Positions 41,028-48,821 of a DNA stretch of 64,000 nucleotides are shown here, piece after piece. The DNA is from JBBDRJ01 sp963766295 (GTDB taxonomy: Bacteria; Actinomycetota; JAICYB01), in assembly GCA_963766295.1 (NCBI GenBank), contig CAVXYW010000002.1, positions 1,922,001 to 1,986,000 on the forward strand, given 5' to 3'. The position numbers were made by a program, and so were the translations under genes. Each line of letters opens with the position of its first letter. Within the stretch, counting starts at the first letter, position 1. The notes beneath the pieces were generated by a model. The model was not told where the DNA came from, did no database searches, and saw nothing but the letters and a program-made list of their open reading frames with translations.

Positions 41028-41575
41028 TCCCGAAACTCCGCGTGGATCTTGTCCAACCGCCGGCGATAGTCCGCAGTGTCGACACCCTCGGCCCACATAA
41101 TGTACGCGTCCTCGCCGGTCTCGACGTAGTAGCCCTTTCGCACGCCGACGGTTTGGAAACCGAACTTCCGGTACATCGCTTGCGCTCCCGCGTTGGCACG
41201 CCGCACCTCGAGCGTCATCGATCGCACGTCCCGCTTCAGCGCAGCTTCAACGAGGTTGAGCAACAGGCGCATTCCTATGCGATGTCTGTGGAAGGCCGGG
41301 TCGACGGCGATATTCGTGATGTGGCCTTCGTCGCCCAGGATCATGACGCCCGCGTAACCCACGACCTTCGCCTGGTGACGGGCAACCAGATACGCACGCG
41401 ACCCTCGCTGCGCGAGCTCTGAAAGGAAAAGTCCGGCCGACCATGGGCGCGGATAGACCTTTCCCTCGATGCGCAGAACGGACGGCAGGTGCCGACGGCG
41501 CATAGCGATGACCTCGACCTCGAGTACCTCGCGCGCGCGTTCGGTGACCACTAAAGCTTCTCCGTCCTTTCCCAC
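41024..41575 (-). CDS. rimI: ribosomal-protein-alanine N-acetyltransferase-like GNAT protein
   Basis: This 183-residue GNAT protein has the acetyl-CoA-binding segment HRHRIGMRLLLNLVEAA and the RimI-type LEVRRANAGAQAMYRKFGF followed by RKGYYVETGEDAYIM. RimI acetylates the N-terminus of ribosomal protein bS18 and relatives. It sits between tsaB and tsaD with overlaps on both sides, the order found in mycobacteria. Confidence 0.93.
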   Translation of the reverse strand: MGKDGEALVVTERAREVLEVEVIAMRRRHLPSVLRIEGKVYPRPWSAGLFLSELAQRGSRAYLVARHQAKVVGYAGVMILGDEGHITNIAVDPAFHRHRIGMRLLLNLVEAALKRDVRSMTLEVRRANAGAQAMYRKFGFQTVGVRKGYYVETGEDAYIMWAEGVDTADYRRRLDKIHAEFRD

Positions 41576-42252
41576 ATCAGTTCAGCGTCCGACTTGCGTA
41601 CGTATAAGGGTTTCACGTCGGCGAGCCGGTCGGAATCTTCGCGCATCAGACGGGACACGGCCAGCTCGACCAGCGAGATAGCAGTTGGGGTGCAATCCGA
41701 AACTCCGGCGATCTCCACATCGTGTGACATGTCCTGAAATTCTCGGGGGTAGACGTAAGCGCCGTTGCCGACGATGAGGACTGGCTCGCCGCGGGCCTCG
41801 ATCTCGTTGGCGCAGTGATCGGCGGGAGCGCAACGGAAGTCGGTCAAGCGTTGAACGCCTCCGGGTGTAGCGCGATAGAAAGCCCAGAAGACTTCGTTCC
41901 GGCGCGCGTCGATGCACGTGCAGATCGCCCTTCGCGTGTAACGGACGCTGAACGCGAGAACGTCCAGCGAGGAAAGACCCACTATCGAGATCCCGAGCGT
42001 TTGCGCGAGGGCTTTGGCCGTCGCGACGCCGACTCGAAGTCCGGTGAACATCCCCGGGCCGAGCCCGACGGCAACGCCACCCAGTTGCGACCAGTCAAGT
42101 CCGGCATCGGCGAGAAGACGTTCGGCGGCCGGCATGAGGACTTCGTCCTGCGAACGCCCGCGGCCCACCTCGTAGGACGCAACGACCTCGTTCTCTGTCC
42201 CGATCGCGATCGATGCGTGACGCGTCGAGGTCTCGATGCCGCAAACCAGCAT
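41551..42252 (-). CDS. tsaB: t6A synthesis protein TsaB
   Basis: From the ATG at 42252 (overlapping the tsaE TGA as TGATG) the protein has 233 residues. It reads GIETSTRHASIAIG at the start, then GGVAVGLGPGMFTGLRVGVATAKALA, the typical TsaB core. It is a catalytically silent relative of TsaD that forms the TsaB-TsaD-TsaE complex. It overlaps rimI by 25 bases. Confidence 0.93.
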   Translation of the reverse strand: MLVCGIETSTRHASIAIGTENEVVASYEVGRGRSQDEVLMPAAERLLADAGLDWSQLGGVAVGLGPGMFTGLRVGVATAKALAQTLGISIVGLSSLDVLAFSVRYTRRAICTCIDARRNEVFWAFYRATPGGVQRLTDFRCAPADHCANEIEARGEPVLIVGNGAYVYPREFQDMSHDVEIAGVSDCTPTAISLVELAVSRLMREDSDRLADVKPLYVRKSDAELMWERTEKL

Positions 42253-42755
42253 CAGGCGCCTTCCGCTGCCCAGTTGCGCACGGTCTCGGAGAGCTCGCCC
42301 ATGCGCTCGTGCCATCTACCCGCGGGAAGGAATTTGATGTTGCGAACGTCGTCGATGTCACCTTCCCAAGCGAAATCGAGCTCGAGGTAGTCCCGTCCGG
42401 CGATCTCGAACGCTTTCTCCCCCCACTCGACCGCGGAAACGGAAGGCGGCTCGAACATTTCGTCCAAACCCAGATCGAAGACTTCGGCTGGAGATGAGCA
42501 GCGGTAGAGATCGACATGGACGAGAGGAAAGCGTCCGCCCTCATATGAGTGGACCATCGTGAACGTCGGAGATCGCGCTCTGTCGCCGACGCCGAGTCCT
42601 TCGGCGAGGCCTTGCACGAAGGTTGTCTTCCCGGTGCCGAGGTCGCCTACGAGTAGCAATACCTCGCCGGGACGAACCAGACCCCCCAAACGACGGCCGA
42701 GGGAGATCGTCTCTTCGGCCGAACGCGTGCGTACGGCCAGGAAAGGGACGCGCAT
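42252..42755 (-). CDS. tsaE: t6A synthesis ATPase TsaE
   Basis: The 167-residue ATPase has Walker A GDLGTGKTTFVQGLAEGLG, then SPTFTMVHSYEGG and HVDLYRC, all typical of TsaE. It regulates the TsaB-TsaD complex by ATP hydrolysis. A C-terminal stretch of about 30 residues extends beyond the core. It lies 31 bases behind the uracil-DNA glycosylase gene. Confidence 0.94.
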   Translation of the reverse strand: MRVPFLAVRTRSAEETISLGRRLGGLVRPGEVLLLVGDLGTGKTTFVQGLAEGLGVGDRARSPTFTMVHSYEGGRFPLVHVDLYRCSSPAEVFDLGLDEMFEPPSVSAVEWGEKAFEIAGRDYLELDFAWEGDIDDVRNIKFLPAGRWHERMGELSETVRNWAAEGA

Positions 42756-42786
42756 GGAAAACCAAGCCTACGGCCTTGCGGTGCGG

Positions 42787-43530
42787 CTAGAACAGGCCCA
42801 GTTGCTCCCCCGGGTCTTCGTGTTCTTCGGGGAGCTCCTCCAGGGCCTTGCGGATCTCTTCGAAGTCTTGTGCGATGCCCTCGGCCGCCCGTCCTCCGCG
42901 CAACGCGGCGGCGGGATGGAACGTGGCCATGAGCGGAGTGCCGTCCCTCATCGTGAAGCGCTGTTCGCGGAGCTTGGTGATGCCGAGCGTGCTGCCGGTG
43001 AGCAGCTTGGCGGCGAAGTTGCCGAGCGCGACCACGAGGCGCGGCTTGATCAGGTCGAGCTTGGCCCTTAAGAAAGGCTTGCACGCCTCGATCTCGGCGG
43101 GCAACGGGTCTCTGTTACCGGGAGGGCGGCAGCAAAGCGTGTTCGCGATGTAGACATCGGATCGCTGGAGGCCGAGCTTTTGCTCGATCAGTTTGGTTAG
43201 CAGTTGGCCGGCGGCACCCACGAACGGTTCGCCCTTCTGGTCCTCGTGGAAGCCGGGGGCCTCGCCGACGAACATGAGGTCGGCGTTCGGATTGCCGACG
43301 CCGAAGACGGCTTGTGTCCGGACCTCTCCGAGCGGACAGGCGCGGCACGCCTCGGCCTGCATCGCAAGGCGCGCGAGCTCGCTCGCCACTGTTGCCGGTG
43401 CGTTCAAAACCGCCCGCTCCACGCTCGCAGGCTGCCAGCCACCACCGACAGCGCCGATCCTCGCTTCGCCAACAAGCGCCTCAGCGATGGTCGGCCAGAC
43501 CGGGGACGCCGCCGAGCCCTTTGGCGGCAC
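42787..43530 (-). CDS. type 4 (iron-sulfur) uracil-DNA glycosylase
   Basis: The core from about residue 50 has the family pattern: CRACPLGEVRTQAVFG (first two cluster cysteines), MFVGEAPGFHEDQKGEPFVG (active site), NTLCCRPPGNRDPLPAEIEAC (other two cysteines), and MATFHPAAALRG. It removes uracil from DNA. Length is 247 residues from the GTG at 43530, which would overlap the peptidase gene by 50 bases. A GTG at 43422 is an alternative start nearer the core, so the start is uncertain. Confidence 0.9.
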   Translation of the reverse strand: MPPKGSAASPVWPTIAEALVGEARIGAVGGGWQPASVERAVLNAPATVASELARLAMQAEACRACPLGEVRTQAVFGVGNPNADLMFVGEAPGFHEDQKGEPFVGAAGQLLTKLIEQKLGLQRSDVYIANTLCCRPPGNRDPLPAEIEACKPFLRAKLDLIKPRLVVALGNFAAKLLTGSTLGITKLREQRFTMRDGTPLMATFHPAAALRGGRAAEGIAQDFEEIRKALEELPEEHEDPGEQLGLF

Positions 43531-44389
43531 GCACGCCCCGGCGAAGGGCCTCGGCGACGACGTCGGCGGCGGCCATCCCGACGAGGTTCGGCTCGACGTC
43601 GACTTCTCCCGTTGCGCCGCAGAAGATGATGTCGCCGTCGAAGAACGTGAAGGCCGGACGAACCGAGCGCGCGACCCCTGCCGACGCCATCTTCGAGACG
43701 TGGACGCAACGCGCCTTGTCCAGGATCGCGTTGGTCATGACACAAACGAGAACCGTTGCGGGTCCGCTCTTTGCGTGCGGCGATCCGTCGTGGGCGATGC
43801 GTGATCCGGCGATGATGCTCCCGTCGTTGTCGACGATGTCACCCACCGCATTGCATACGACGAGCGCGCCGACGATCGCGTCCGTTCCATCGATGCGTGC
43901 AGAGGCCGTGCCGAGTCCGCCTTTCATCCTTCCTTCCGGTCCCGCGTACTTGGCGCACGTCGCTCCCGTTCCGGCTCCCACCGATCCTTCCTCGACCGTT
44001 GCTCCAGCTGTTTCGGCAGCTTGTCGGCCGTTCTCGACCCGTGGTCGCGCCTTCGGATCGCCGAGGGGAAGGTCGAAGATGACGGCCGCCGGCACCAGTG
44101 GCACACGCACGCCTCCGAACTCGAATCCGACCCCCTTGTCCTCCAGGAAGGCGGCTACTCCGTCGGCGCTCGCCAATCCATACATGCTTCCGCCCGTTAG
44201 GACGAACGCGTGCACGACGTTCTCGATCGTTTGGGGGCCGAGCATGTCCGTCTCGCGGGTTCCCGGAGCAGCACCGGCCAGGTGGTATCCACCCACTGTT
44301 CCTGCAGGAACGAGGATCACGGTGCATCCGGTGCAGCCTTCGGTGTCGGTGTAGTGGCCGACCGTGACGCCCGGAACGTCGGTGATCAC
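43481..44389 (-). CDS. P1/S58-family aminopeptidase (DmpA type)
   Basis: From the GTG at 44389, which overlaps the hydrolase stop (GTGA), the protein has 302 residues. DVPGVTVGHYTD starts the fold; GSVGAGTGATCAKYAG and MKGGLGTASARI surround the self-cleavage site; SVRPAFTFFDGD lies near the C-terminus. Precursors of this family cut themselves to form an N-terminal nucleophile. They act as aminopeptidases or, in relatives, on beta-peptides and amides. An open upstream extension overlaps the hydrolase gene and is not used. Confidence 0.88.
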   Translation of the reverse strand: MITDVPGVTVGHYTDTEGCTGCTVILVPAGTVGGYHLAGAAPGTRETDMLGPQTIENVVHAFVLTGGSMYGLASADGVAAFLEDKGVGFEFGGVRVPLVPAAVIFDLPLGDPKARPRVENGRQAAETAGATVEEGSVGAGTGATCAKYAGPEGRMKGGLGTASARIDGTDAIVGALVVCNAVGDIVDNDGSIIAGSRIAHDGSPHAKSGPATVLVCVMTNAILDKARCVHVSKMASAGVARSVRPAFTFFDGDIIFCGATGEVDVEPNLVGMAAADVVAEALRRGVRAAKGLGGVPGLADHR

Positions 44390-45417
44390 GCGAGGACTTT
44401 GTCCGCGAACTTTCGGACGTGGGCGGTCAATTCTTGATGGCGCTCCCACGGCGCCATGTGTCCTGATCCTTCCAGGACGACGAGCTCCGACCCCGGGATC
44501 AGCCTGTTCATCTCTTCCGACAAGAAGAGCGGGGTGATCAGGTCGCGATCTCCCGAGACGATCAATGTGGGCACCTTGATGTCGTCCAAGAGTTGGTGGA
44601 CGTCGTAGTCGTGAAGGTCGATACCTGCGGCGATCGTTTGCGACGGGCATTGCTGAAACATCTCGAAGGCTGTCGTTAGATGCTTGCGCGAAGGCGCACG
44701 TCCGAAAAAGAGCCGTGCGGCGAATATGCCGAGGTCACCTTGCCGGGGCCGGAAGCGTTCGATCCGCTTCGCATCGGTGCCCGTGATCATCCGTCCCACA
44801 TCGCTGAGACGCTCCATCAGGCGTTGTGCCGATTCACCCTTACCGCGCCAACCGCCGAGCTGCGCGGTGAAGGTCGAATTCACGATCACCGTGCCGCGGA
44901 TGCGTTCCCTGTGTGGCGTTTCTGCAGTGAGATATGCAAGCGAAGCCATCCCACCGAGTGAGTGACCGACGGTTACGACATCTCCGGCAGCAGCTTGATG
45001 GATCACGGCAGCCATGTCCTCAGAGAAAGTGCGGCCGTTGAACCGCGTGTTGCCGTCTGGTCCTCGAGCTGGTCCCGAGTGGCCGTGACCGCGGTGGTCG
45101 TAGGCAACGAGCCGGTAGCGTCCATCGGCTCGCAGATCGCGGATTAGGTAGTGCCAGATGATCTGGTTCTCGACGATGCCGTGCGCAAAGACGAGCGTGG
45201 CTTCGGCTTCCTCGGGGCCGAAAATGCGCGCGTAGAGTTTGGTTCCGTCGAAGGACTCGATCCACTGCGTTCGGCCGGTAACAGAGCCGATCGGCTCGTT
45301 CGCCTCGGGATCGGGGCGACGCGCGAGCCTCTTATAGATGAGTTCTTCGAGGGCGGCGCCTGCGGCTACACCGGCCCCGGCGACGGCGAGCCCGAGAAGC
45401 GCGTTTCGCTTCCTCAT
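44386..45417 (-). CDS. alpha/beta-hydrolase with N-terminal membrane segment
   Basis: The 343-residue protein begins with a hydrophobic segment (LLGLAVAGAGVAAGAALEE) that may anchor it or act as a signal. The hydrolase follows: VFAHGIVEN, YDHRGHGHSG, nucleophile VGHSLGG, acid in SGDRDLITP and GSGHMAPWE with the catalytic His. The same protein type is found in this locus of mycobacteria between alr and tsaE, as I recall. Substrate is unknown. It overlaps the lipoprotein gene by four bases. Confidence 0.87.
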   Translation of the reverse strand: MRKRNALLGLAVAGAGVAAGAALEELIYKRLARRPDPEANEPIGSVTGRTQWIESFDGTKLYARIFGPEEAEATLVFAHGIVENQIIWHYLIRDLRADGRYRLVAYDHRGHGHSGPARGPDGNTRFNGRTFSEDMAAVIHQAAAGDVVTVGHSLGGMASLAYLTAETPHRERIRGTVIVNSTFTAQLGGWRGKGESAQRLMERLSDVGRMITGTDAKRIERFRPRQGDLGIFAARLFFGRAPSRKHLTTAFEMFQQCPSQTIAAGIDLHDYDVHQLLDDIKVPTLIVSGDRDLITPLFLSEEMNRLIPGSELVVLEGSGHMAPWERHQELTAHVRKFADKVLA

Positions 45418-45848
45418 CCGACTCGTAGCTCTCCGGACAAAGGACGCTTGTAGCCATCGGCTGCCAGCTCACCGAAGGCTTCGAAGTCTCCTGTGCGATC
45501 GGGCGTCCAGTTCTCGGTCAGCACCAGCGTTCCCTGTGTATCGATAGATGCGTTGGTTGCCGCCTGCGTGAAGACTTGGCCGTCCGACCATCGCCAAACC
45601 TCTTCATCGCCGTCCATTACCCAGAAGTCGTAGCGCTGCCCGGTCGGGAACTCAAGTTGCTCGGTCTTGCCGGTCACGTTTGTCAGGCGAAGCGTTAAGC
45701 GCACCGGCCGGCCTACCTCGGCGCGAGAAGGGGCCACGGAGAACGTCACGCCTACCCCGCCTACGGTGCGCCGATCTCCGGAAACCTCGTTCCCCGAACA
45801 AGCTGAAGCGACTGCCAGCAGGGCAAGAAGCGCGATGGACCGCCGCAT
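45414..45848 (-). CDS. BsuPI-domain lipoprotein (proteinase-inhibitor-like)
   Basis: This 144-residue lipoprotein has the lipobox ASAC (Cys 17) and an immunoglobulin-like domain: VRLTLRLTNVTGKTEQLEF, then QRYDFWVMDGDEEVWRWSDG and a final TGDFEAFGELA. These segments match the BsuPI/intracellular proteinase inhibitor family. It is expected on the outer membrane face. The start is directly behind alr (one base before its stop), and the stop overlaps the hydrolase start. Confidence 0.82.
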   Translation of the reverse strand: MRRSIALLALLAVASACSGNEVSGDRRTVGGVGVTFSVAPSRAEVGRPVRLTLRLTNVTGKTEQLEFPTGQRYDFWVMDGDEEVWRWSDGQVFTQAATNASIDTQGTLVLTENWTPDRTGDFEAFGELAADGYKRPLSGELRVG

Positions 45849-46973
45849 CTAGATGTACCGCCGCGGAACGCGAGGACCGACCGAGCACACGACCTCGTAG
45901 TTGATCGTCCCTATCTTGTCGGCGATCTCCGTCGCCGTTATCTCATCGGCTCCCTGGGCGCCGATGAGCACGACTTCGTCACCGGTTGCAACCTGGTCGC
46001 TGCCGCAGTCGGCCATGATGGTGTCCATCGTGACGCGGCCGGCGATCGGGCGGCGCCGTCCTCCGATCAGCACGTCACCGTTGTTGGAGAGCATGCGCGC
46101 GAAGCCGTCGCCGTAACCGATGAAAACGTTGGCGATCGTCGTTTCCTGCTCGGGCGCAAACGTATGGCCGTAGGACACACCCTCACCGGGCGGAACACGG
46201 CGAACGTTGCCAACGGCCGAGACAAGCTTCAACGCGGGACGAAGCTCACAATGCGTGCGCAGGTCGGGATGGGGATAAAGGCCATAGAGCATGATCCCCA
46301 TGCGCACGAGGTCGAAATGGGAGCCGGGATAAAGGACTATCCCGGCCGAGCTCGACAGGTGCCGGATCCGCGGCTCGATTCCGGAGCGCTCGACGTCCTC
46401 GCACAGCTCACCGAAGCGTTCGATCTGTCGCGCGGTGAAGGGATGCTCGGCCAGCTCGCCCATGGCGAAGTGGCTCCATAATCCGTCCACCTCGAGGCTT
46501 TCCATGCGAGCAACATCGGTTACGAAGCGAACCCCGTCCGATAGTTCCGCACCTTCGCGGTGCATCCCGGTGTCGACGCACACATGGACCGGAAACTTCC
46601 GTCCGGATAGTGCTGCGGCTTCGTTCAGCGATTCGGCGGCCGTTCTGGTGGACACAGAGGGTGTTAGTTGGTGCTCGACGATCGCCTTAGAGGCCGCGGG
46701 TGTCGCTTCGATCAAGATCAAGATCGGGACATCGATACCCGCTTCGCGCAGCCGGATGCCTTCTTCAACCAGGGCAACACCGAGCCAGGTCGCACCGGCG
46801 TCCAAGGATGCCCGCGCTACCTCGACGTCTCCGTGTCCGTAGCCATTTGCCTTGACCACAGCGAGTCGCTCGACGTTTGGAGCGAGGAAAGACCCCAGAG
46901 TAGTGACATTGTGGCGGACCGCTCCGAGATCTATCTCGGCGTAGGTCGGCCTGAGGTTGTTGATGCCGCTCAT
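45849..46973 (-). CDS. alr: alanine racemase
   Basis: The 374-residue enzyme shows the PLP lysine in AVVKANGYGHGDVEVARAS, the Tyr of the second active-site base in GVSYGHTFAP, and LVRMGIMLYGLYP. It makes D-alanine for peptidoglycan. It lies ten bases behind the nnr gene, matching the mycobacterial order. Confidence 0.96.
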   Translation of the reverse strand: MSGINNLRPTYAEIDLGAVRHNVTTLGSFLAPNVERLAVVKANGYGHGDVEVARASLDAGATWLGVALVEEGIRLREAGIDVPILILIEATPAASKAIVEHQLTPSVSTRTAAESLNEAAALSGRKFPVHVCVDTGMHREGAELSDGVRFVTDVARMESLEVDGLWSHFAMGELAEHPFTARQIERFGELCEDVERSGIEPRIRHLSSSAGIVLYPGSHFDLVRMGIMLYGLYPHPDLRTHCELRPALKLVSAVGNVRRVPPGEGVSYGHTFAPEQETTIANVFIGYGDGFARMLSNNGDVLIGGRRRPIAGRVTMDTIMADCGSDQVATGDEVVLIGAQGADEITATEIADKIGTINYEVVCSVGPRVPRRYI

Positions 46974-46983
46974 GCGTGGCGAA

Positions 46984-48477
46984 TCATGACGAAGGCAGGA
47001 CCGTCCTGATCTTGCCCGTCACGAAATTCGATCTCTCGACGTAACTAAAGGCGCTTGGCAAGGCCTCCGGCAGATCGGACGCACGCAGCGCGCGCTCGCC
47101 GAGTCGCGAGGCCACGATGTCCGCCGCGGTGCCGTGCAGGAATGCTCCGGACCACATGGCCGCTTCGGGAGCGGCTCCCTGAGCGAGCAAAGAACCAACG
47201 ATCCCTGTGAGCACGTCTCCCGTGCCGCCCGTGGCCGCACCGGGATTGCCGCTCGTATTTACCCAAACGGTGCCGTCCAGTGCCGCGGTGACCGCGCGGC
47301 GTCCTTTGAGATGGACGACGGCGCCCCAGCTTTCGGCCGCGCCACGGGTGTCACTCACTCGATCGTTGCTTGGGGCGCGTCCAGCCAGATAAGAGAACTC
47401 ACCGGCGTGCGGTGTGAGCACGCACGGATGCGCGCGGTCCTTTAGGACTCTTGGCTCGTCGCGCATGATCTCCGCGAGCGCCCACAAACCGTCGCCATCT
47501 ATAACCATCGGCAGCTCGACATCGAGAGCCCTGCGAACGACGGCAACGCCACGCGGGCCGCGGCCAAGTCCCGGCCCGATGGCCAGCGCCTTGCACCGCT
47601 CGAGACGGTCGGCGAATTCGTCAACGGCCTTGGCCTCCAGTTGGCCTTCGGCTTCTGGGAGCGGAACCTTGATGGCCTCCAACACTGCGTTCTCGAACAC
47701 ATCCAGCGTGCTGGACGGAACGCCGAGAACGACCAACCCGGCGCCGGCGCGGATCGCGGCGCGAGCCGTCAGGACGGCCGCGCCGGTCATGCCGGCCGAT
47801 CCGGCCAGGACGGCCAGCGAGCCGACTTCATACTTGTGTGTGTCCGGTTTGATTTCGGGAAGTGCTGCGCGCACATCGCGCGGGCCAGGCATGAACGTGC
47901 GCGCTCCTTTTACCGTGATCCCGATGTCGGCCACGTCGACTCGCCCTGCGTGCAACCCTCCAGGTGAAGCAATGTGGCCTACCTTCAATGCCTGGATGGC
48001 CAGAGTGAGGTCTGCCTTCACCGCGTCACCGGGAATCGCTCCGTCGGCGCCCGAAACGCCCGATGGGATGTCGACGGCCATCACCGGCTTACCTGTTGCG
48101 TTGATCGCAGAAATAGCCGTGGCCACATTGTCTCGCGGTGCGCCGGAGAAACCAGTGCCGAGGATCGCGTCGATAACAAGATCCGCGCGAGCGACCGCAC
48201 GTTCGAACTCGGCACTCGACCAGCTTTGAGTCCGAATCACCGTAGTGTGCACACCGCGCGCAGATAGGTGGCCGGCGCACATAATGCCGTCTGATCCGTT
48301 GTTCCCTTTTCCGGCAACTACGACGACGCGCTTTCCGTACGCACCGCCGAGCATCCTGAGCGCCACCATCGCGCACGCGAACGCGGCGCGATCCATGAGC
48401 TCGGGCTGACCAACGCCGCCGGCGATCGTCGCGGCATCGGCTGCGCGCATCTCGTCCGGATACAGGACCGGTTCCAC
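46984..48477 (-). CDS. nnr: bifunctional NAD(P)H-hydrate repair enzyme (epimerase and ADP-dependent dehydratase)
   Basis: From the GTG at 48477, three bases after the acpS stop, the protein has 497 residues. The N-terminal half (to about 215) is the epimerase with VVVVAGKGNNGSDGIMCAGHL and VDIPSGVSGADG. The C-terminal half is the ribokinase-like dehydratase with IGPGLGRGPRG, CVLTPHAGEFSYLAG, GNPGAATGGTGDVLTGIVG. It repairs damaged hydrated NADH and NADPH. An upstream extension overlapping acpS is not used. Confidence 0.94.
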   Translation of the reverse strand: MEPVLYPDEMRAADAATIAGGVGQPELMDRAAFACAMVALRMLGGAYGKRVVVVAGKGNNGSDGIMCAGHLSARGVHTTVIRTQSWSSAEFERAVARADLVIDAILGTGFSGAPRDNVATAISAINATGKPVMAVDIPSGVSGADGAIPGDAVKADLTLAIQALKVGHIASPGGLHAGRVDVADIGITVKGARTFMPGPRDVRAALPEIKPDTHKYEVGSLAVLAGSAGMTGAAVLTARAAIRAGAGLVVLGVPSSTLDVFENAVLEAIKVPLPEAEGQLEAKAVDEFADRLERCKALAIGPGLGRGPRGVAVVRRALDVELPMVIDGDGLWALAEIMRDEPRVLKDRAHPCVLTPHAGEFSYLAGRAPSNDRVSDTRGAAESWGAVVHLKGRRAVTAALDGTVWVNTSGNPGAATGGTGDVLTGIVGSLLAQGAAPEAAMWSGAFLHGTAADIVASRLGERALRASDLPEALPSAFSYVERSNFVTGKIRTVLPSS

Positions 48478-48479
48478 TG

Positions 48480-48821
48480 TTATTTCTCCTCTGCCAAGAC
48501 CACGGCGACGGCAACGTCGTCGGTATGGCTCAACGAGACATGGAACCGGACGTCGTCGTGTCCTTCCACGTGCAGGACGGGCACCCGGTTTTTCTCGGAT
48601 CGCACCTCTACGTCCTTCCAAGCCAGCACCTTGGCCAGCGCTTTGCGCGTGGCTTCCTTAGCGGCGAACCTCGCGGCCAGCGAGGCTTCGCGCGATGCGC
48701 GGCGGGCCGACACATCGAGCTCGTGCGCGGTGAACACCCTTGCGGCCAGACCCGGCGTGCGCTCGAGCGCCTTCCGCATCCGCGCGACGGGAACCGCGTC
48801 GACTCCGACCCCCCGGATCAC
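48480..48821 (-). CDS. acpS: holo-[acyl-carrier-protein] synthase
   Basis: The 113-residue protein starts IRGVGVDAVPVARM (metal-binding Asp) and has the second motif LAARFAAKEATRKAL, then VSLSHTDDVAVAVV. It transfers phosphopantetheine to acyl carrier protein. Its GTG overlaps the stop of the GlmS homologue by four bases. Confidence 0.94.
   Translation of the reverse strand: MIRGVGVDAVPVARMRKALERTPGLAARVFTAHELDVSARRASREASLAARFAAKEATRKALAKVLAWKDVEVRSEKNRVPVLHVEGHDDVRFHVSLSHTDDVAVAVVLAEEK

Noticed and set aside
43605..44650. Upstream starts for the S58 peptidase and several other minus-strand genes
   Set aside because: Extensions over neighbouring genes are Arg/Pro-rich and not family-like; starts at gene overlaps were used instead.
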